Below, piece by piece: positions 58,988 through 64,000 of a DNA stretch of 64,000 nt. Each line of letters starts with the position of its first letter. Positions within the stretch are counted from its first letter, which is position 1. The translations under genes and the position numbers were made by a program. This stretch comes from Primula veris (lineage: Eukaryota > Streptophyta > Magnoliopsida > Ericales > Primulaceae). The notes beneath the pieces were generated by a model, which had not been told where the DNA came from, did no database searches, and saw only the letters and a list, made by a program, of their open reading frames with translations. Where the stretch lies: assembly GCA_963682055.1 (NCBI GenBank), contig OY821749.1, forward strand, positions 18,116,631 to 18,180,630. Reading direction: 5' to 3'.

Positions 58988-59211
58988 TGTTAGGATCATA
59001 TTTATTACTGTTGTAAGATTATTGGACTCTTGGGCTTTTACTTAATGAGTCCAGATGGGCTTGTAACCCTAACCCTCTATCTATATAAAGAGGGTTAGGG
59101 GTCTTATATTTGACATTCCATTCATATTCATTCATAATAAAAGACTATACTGTTCCCCCTCTCTCTCTACTTTTGTCTCCCTAAATACATAGCTAATAGT
59201 GTATTACAACA
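58988..59211 (+). repeat. 5' LTR of the second copia element
   Basis: 224 bp, TGTTAGG...TACAACA. A TATA box (TATATAAA, 59082-59089) sits between two perfectly complementary arms, CCCTAACCCTCT and AGAGGGTTAGGG. The arms carry telomere-like AACCCTAA motifs. A CT-rich stretch follows at about 59155-59170. No matching 3' LTR lies within the window. Confidence 0.82.
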
Positions 59212-60232
59212 CGTTATCAGCACTTTGCTTGCGGATATTGGAGTAAAATAAAGAAGATTGAGCTATTTGTTTGAAAACAGAGTTTTAAAGCTCGAAGATT
59301 GGGTTATAAACATGAGGGCAAACTTTGAAGTTTTTTTGTTATATCTATCTTCCTCAAAATAGCAGGAGGAGTAAGGTACATCAATTTTATACCGAAACTG
59401 CAAATATAAATCATGTGTATGGTAATCCGTACGTACGTATTAATATTGCTTATGATTCCTTACCACTGAAATTGAATATAACAATAAGACAAATACCATG
59501 TTACATGTACTGTAGCATTAGAACTTAACAAAGAAAAATTGCATGTACTGTAGCATTAGAATTGTTATTGGTTGCTGTTATTTGGAAATCACACAACACG
59601 TCTGGTACTACCATTAACTTGATAATTTATTGGTCTGGTACTACAATTTATATGTGTTTGACTGGTACTACTATTAAGTCTGAACAAATTGCATGTAAAC
59701 ATCGGTTCTCCTCGTCTACTGTAACAACATATATGTATGTGTAATTAACGGGTTGTAATTACAATTATGTTGATTTAATATGCCATCGTAGGGTTTGACG
59801 ATCACATGCTATATATATAAACTTGTCATAAACCATGTATTAATTGCTAATTAAAAATATAATGCTTGCTTGAATGTTAAAATTACCATGTATAGAATTA
59901 TTCATATGACAATAAACAGTAAATAATTGATTGATATCTTATTAGTATAATCAACATATCTTTTGATATTACCATAGATAAATATACCATATGACAGTTA
60001 ATTGATTTGATTTGATTTGGTATGATATAATTTGTGTGATTGATAATCCTGAATTGATTTAGTTTATCACCAAATCTACTGCATGATTAGATATATATCA
60101 TGAATATATTTTATACTGCCTTGTATATATGTGGTTATCTAGAAAAGATATACCTGTTATTTATTGCCATGAATGGTAAAATTGCGAAATCATATATATT
60201 CACATTTAAGTTGGAAAAATTATGAACCTTCC

Positions 60233-60254
60233 CCAAATAGGCTCACCTATTTGG
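60233..60254. other. Perfect 9-bp hairpin with 4-base loop
   Basis: CCAAATAGG, loop CTCA, CCTATTTGG. It lies in the gag region of the second copia element. Confidence 0.85.
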
Positions 60255-60449
60255 ATACGATGTCTAGGAAAGATATAGGCGGAAGTCGATATCCTAATGA
60301 GGTCGGGTTTTAAGTGGCATTCGTGCCCTCCACCCTCACCGTCTTTCCTGGTCGTTTTTCAAGTAGAGCTACCGAAAGGGGTTGACTAAATAATAATTTC
60401 CCCGAGTGTGTTTATATAGTGATGTATGTTTCGCCGAATTGGTGTCTCT

Positions 60450-62543
60450 GTATCGACCTGTCGTTCGATCAATGAGAACCTATTCACATTACAAGCAAAA
60501 CTATTTTTCGAACCTGTCGTTTCGAAATAAAGTTTATGATTGTGCAAACCATAAACATATAAACCAGTCGTTTTATATGATAAATAATCCAGAACTCCCA
60601 ACACATGTTGGATGCCATCTATGATGAGAAAAATCGTAAAAACATACTTGCGAAATGACTGTTTAAACGTTGATTTTAATCCGTCACCACATGTTACTCA
60701 CCCTGATGTGTGAAAATGTGATGCCCAAATTTTTTTTGGATGCCATCTTTGATGAGTAAAACACGAGTTTGTTGTTACTCACCCTCGAGATGAATGCTAA
60801 GGCGTTGATTTTATTCCGCCGCCACATTTGAGACGCGATGACGTCTATGGTGAACAAATGTCTGAAATTGACATATTGGAGCTATCCTTCACCAAAATAC
60901 TAGCTTGGAAATTGTATTCCATAAGCAGTATCGTGAATTTATATTCACCATATTCCTTTATCGCCCATCTGTTATTGGATAAAAAAAATAAAATTACCCC
61001 GGTGAGTAGTTTTAATCCTATTGGGTCAATGGCAAATTGTTTGCCTGATATTAATGCTCTTCGTGTATATTTTTTTTCACGAATCGAGAACCGAGACAAG
61101 TGTTATTTGCCTCGAACTGTCGCGATCCCGATGAATCGCCTAGCCAAGCGAGATTTTAGACAATCGTCAAAATCGAAAACCTGTGGCTCCAAGACAGTAA
61201 TTGAAAGGAACAATATGACACGTTGTCACAAAGCAAGATATAATGCTCAAGGAGCCAACTCTATGCTATAAAGACAAAGGTCATGCACGGTTACTCCTTA
61301 AATAGTTCACAACTATTATAAAGGTGGAAAAACCGATGCTAATGTGGTTAAAGTTAATTGAAAGGAAACTATTGAGACCCCCGATTTTGTGGCTCAAATG
61401 AGTTTGATACCTTTCTTTATTGATTTTGATAAATCATTGAGCCATTTTTTCGCTCATCTGGATTATGTTTTTCCATTTGGATTATGATTTTTCCATTTGG
61501 ACATACTTTTGGATTATGGTTTGCCTGTTTACGAAATTTCTCGAAATAATTTAAAGTGTTTTGAGCAAATTCCTTTGACAAATGTGACCAAACTTTAAAT
61601 TATGAAATTTTAGGCAATACTTGTGGTGTAGTTGGTTTTTTAGAAATAGTGGGTAACAGTGTACCACATAATTTCACCAACTATTTGCCTAAAAGAGTAA
61701 TCAGTGACAACGATTCTGGACCTGTCGTTCCAAATCGAAATCTTTGGTAAAACCAAATTGATTTGTCAAGTATGAGGTCTTATACTCATTTAGGTCCTGC
61801 CGTACCTTGTTGAGTTATAAAATATTCGAGAAAACCAGTGTTACCTGGTAATAGCTCATGAAATAATTAAATTTCTTTACATAGCCTCCATTCAATACGA
61901 TCAAAAACGTATTTTAGAGGAGTTGAAATGTCTTTCAAGTGGTTGCTACCACATTTTTAAAGTATTTAAAGTTACCTTATCATTTCGCCTGTCGTCGAAA
62001 TGATAAATGATTTAGATGCTAAGACATGATTGTCTGTACTATCATTCGCCTGTCGTCGATTGATAAGAGCATTTTGATATTGTGGCATTGACCGGATGAG
62101 ATATTCCCGGGTCAAAAGACGATGCTTGATTTATAATCGCATCGCATTTGGATTTTATCTGAGAATATATTTCGCGATTAATCCGAAATTCATGCCATTA
62201 ATGCTCACTTTGAAAGACCAGTATGTGTAAAGATCACGAAATGAACTCGTAGAATTCTTGTAAAGAATTGAAGGAGTTATTGTGGACTTATCCAACCATA
62301 AGACGGACCATAAATATAAATGGTTATGGTTGATGCATCGACAATAGGTCACATGATTATTGTTGTCCACAGAAATGCAGTATTTTCCAAACTTTTAGCC
62401 CTATCATTAAGTTGATGGCCCATGATCCGGATTATCCTGAAAAGTCTAGCCGACTTGATAATTCCGAAGAGTAATAATCGAAATTTCGATTTGAATTACT
62501 TGAGTTTGGAAATTGAAATTGAACATCCTGTCGATTATGTTCA
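60450..62543. other. Series of hairpins with a shared CCTGTCGT loop
   Basis: Loops at 60457-60464, 60513-60520, 60564-60571 (CCAGTCGT), 61721-61728, 61796-61803 (CCTGCCGT), 61988-61995, 62049-62056 and 62527-62536 (CCTGTCGATT). Every one is flanked by complementary arms whose sequence differs from site to site. Examples are TTTCGAA/TTCGAAA, CATATAAA/TTTATATG, and TTATCATTTCG/CGAAATGATAA (11 perfect pairs). The weakest is AGGT/ACCT. Two more lie at 63158-63177 and 63567-63591. Function unknown. Confidence 0.75.
60610..60830. repeat. Diverged tandem duplication, period about 130 bp
   Basis: GGATGCCATCTATGATGAG at 60610 recurs as GGATGCCATCTTTGATGAG at 60738. CGTTGATTTTAATCCGTC at 60668 recurs as CGTTGATTTTATTCCGCC at 60803. 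It lies within the second copia element. Confidence 0.75.
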
Positions 62544-63157
62544 GACCCAAATGGACTCACGGAAAGTTTGATGATGCGACTGTAAATGATTGCATGCATT
62601 TCTTGGTCTTGCGCACCAAGATTTATATTTCCGTGTGGGGTTATGCTATTTTGCTGCATTGGTCCGTTATGAGGCCCATAGACGCTCAAACACCATATGC
62701 GTACCAGCTGGTTACTGGTTATGAGCCAGAAGTCTCATATTAACGCGTGTTTGGAGTGCTTAATTAATATTTTGATTGAGCCGCTATAGCGTTCAAAATA
62801 TGGACCTCTGAAGGGGACATAAGTCGATTATGAATCTCCTGCCTATCATTTGATAGAGTAACCTTGGCAAGCGATCTCTTTACCGCATGATATGCGAAAG
62901 TGACATCGCTAAGACTGTTCTCCCCATCGTTAGGGGGAGATTTGCACGTTACCGTTGATAAGGAACGACGTGAAGTAACGTGGCATAACCCACTCAGTCT
63001 TAGCTTGATCCCAAAACTGCACTTAGTGATAAGTAAGTGCATAGACTCCCTCAAGTCTAACTAAATGCCAGACGCATTTAATGACTTTATGAGATGTCAC
63101 GAGATCATTTATACCTGCTGCAAAATGCTTGTAAGGATAGACGTCCATGTCGGACGC

Positions 63158-63591
63158 CGTGTTCCTGTCGTAACACGTTGCTTTGGCCGAACCCGCCAAG
63201 CAAAGGACGCTGCCATCGGCCGTCAGTCTGTCGTCCTTCCCAAGATACGAGGAAGTTGACCGGTTCCAAATTCGTTCAGCCCCAGAGGTGGTGAATTGAA
63301 ACTCGTTTGTCGCACGAGATTATAAAAGAGCAAGGAGATGTGTGATTCCTCCTAATCCTAAGAATCTCAAAATATCTGTCGATCATGATATCTTAGACGA
63401 TATTGAAGCGAAACGAGACTGTCATTGATTACTTGTTCATATATTCGGTGACGACTGATAATATGAACAAATTATGACAGAGAACCATGTACCGTTGCCT
63501 GAAGTCAACGTAGAATAGACTGTACTAATGGAAACTTGCAATCCAAGTAGACTCCTTAGCGAAAGTGTGTTCGGACCTGTAGCTCCAACAC
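63158..63591. other. Two further shared-loop hairpins in the integrase/RT remnant
   Basis: CGTGTT, loop CCTGTCGT (63164-63171), AACACG; and GTGTT(C)GGA, loop CCTGTAGC (63576-63583), TCCAACAC. The second coincides with the FGPV codons of copia RT, where GGA-CCT-GTA next to TCC can pair as a by-product of coding. Confidence 0.7.
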
Positions 63592-64000
63592 CACCAATGT
63601 TAAACGAGTTCGTTTATTTGGTTATTCGTAAGGAAAAGTGATGAGAATAATGAGATTGTAGAATGCTCACCTAGTAGCGCAAGGCTTCTCTCACACCTTG
63701 GAATTGATTACGAGATGGTTGATTTACTCGTAATGGACATTATAACAGTCCCCTACTTTACCAGTTTAGTAGTTTCCGAAAAACTGAGTATGCAGCCATG
63801 AATGTGGTCACAGTTTTATCTCTATGGGGATTTAGACAAAGCGATATAGATGAAGGTCCCTGTGTGACTTCATAATGCTTAAATCAAGTAGTTTCTGACC
63901 ACGGAACACGATCTCAATTGACTGAGACGTTCACTATATGGATTAATATAATCCGAGCGGATGTGGTATACCGCCTAAGTGAGTACTTGATTAGCTTGGG

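Larger units (their letters stand above)
58988..64000 (+). mobile_element. Second Ty1/copia element, decayed, runs off the window
   Basis: A short LTR (58988-59211) is followed by the primer-site-like CGTTATCAGCAC and by an internal region read on the plus strand. Integrase C-terminal signs are GYAI (about 62640), YQLVTGYEP (62700), KERREVTWHNPL (62965) and MPDAFNDF (63065), then VRIDV and RVPVV (63145-63170). RT signs, scattered over frames, are SVFGPVAPTPP (63563), RLVAQGF-like (63675) and YLYGDLD-like (63820). All lie in the copia order but are cut by many stops and frameshifts. The gag region (59.3-61.5 kb) is hardly recognisable and is unusually rich in short hairpins. Confidence 0.85.

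Noticed and set aside
60828..61271. 147-codon plus-strand frame in the second copia element
   Set aside because: No gag motif or other family pattern could be recognised, so it is left inside the decayed element rather than called a gene.

Overview
The window is nuclear DNA of a flowering plant, most likely a eudicot. Its genes are split by GT-AG introns, it holds a plastid ycf2 fragment, and most of it is transposable-element debris: Ty1/copia, L1-type LINE, hAT, PIF-like and Tc1/mariner-like elements. The species cannot be named from this sequence alone.

Left part (1-25.5 kb): a broken PPR-protein 5' end on the minus strand (203-669) lies beside an AT-rich 30-bp repeat. A five-exon UPF0114 (plastid membrane protein family) gene runs on the plus strand from about 3879 to 6998, with a ycf2 fragment in its first intron. 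Only 26 bp after its stop codon sits a full-length but dead copia element on the minus strand (7025-14885; two LTRs, 5-bp target duplication AATAA). Next is a decayed minus-strand LINE (about 16.27-22.2 kb), interrupted by a nested pair of TIR elements, then a composite TIR element (22281-23575). A small intact DUF1218 membrane-protein gene (24108-25486) follows.

Middle (25.5-37.6 kb): no intact gene. A minus-strand LSM14/DCP5-like decapping-factor pseudogene (about 28.1-31.2 kb) carries a 753-bp hAT-like element in one intron, marked by a perfect 8-bp target duplication. A 1-kb foldback element (32602-33591), a mariner-like TIR element (36090-36863) and a 501-bp hAT-like element (36914-37414) follow. 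The last ends about 250 bp before the next start codon and contains a tRNA-like stretch.

AP-4 epsilon (37667-50732, plus): an apparently intact 13-exon gene for the large subunit of the AP-4 trans-Golgi adaptor complex. All splice junctions keep frame and give 950 residues. Its introns hold internal duplications, MITEs and a retroelement scar.

Right part (50.7-64 kb): intergenic DNA with a solo LTR related to the copia element at 7-15 kb (55962-56979; duplication CATTA), then a second, heavily decayed plus-strand copia element with a 224-bp LTR (from 58988 past the window end). This second element contains the most unusual signal seen. There are at least ten short hairpins whose arms differ from site to site but whose loops share CCTGTCGT or a near variant, plus a hairpin that presents the LTR TATA box in its loop.

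The four genes have no evident shared pathway; their proximity is ordinary plant gene spacing expanded by mobile DNA.
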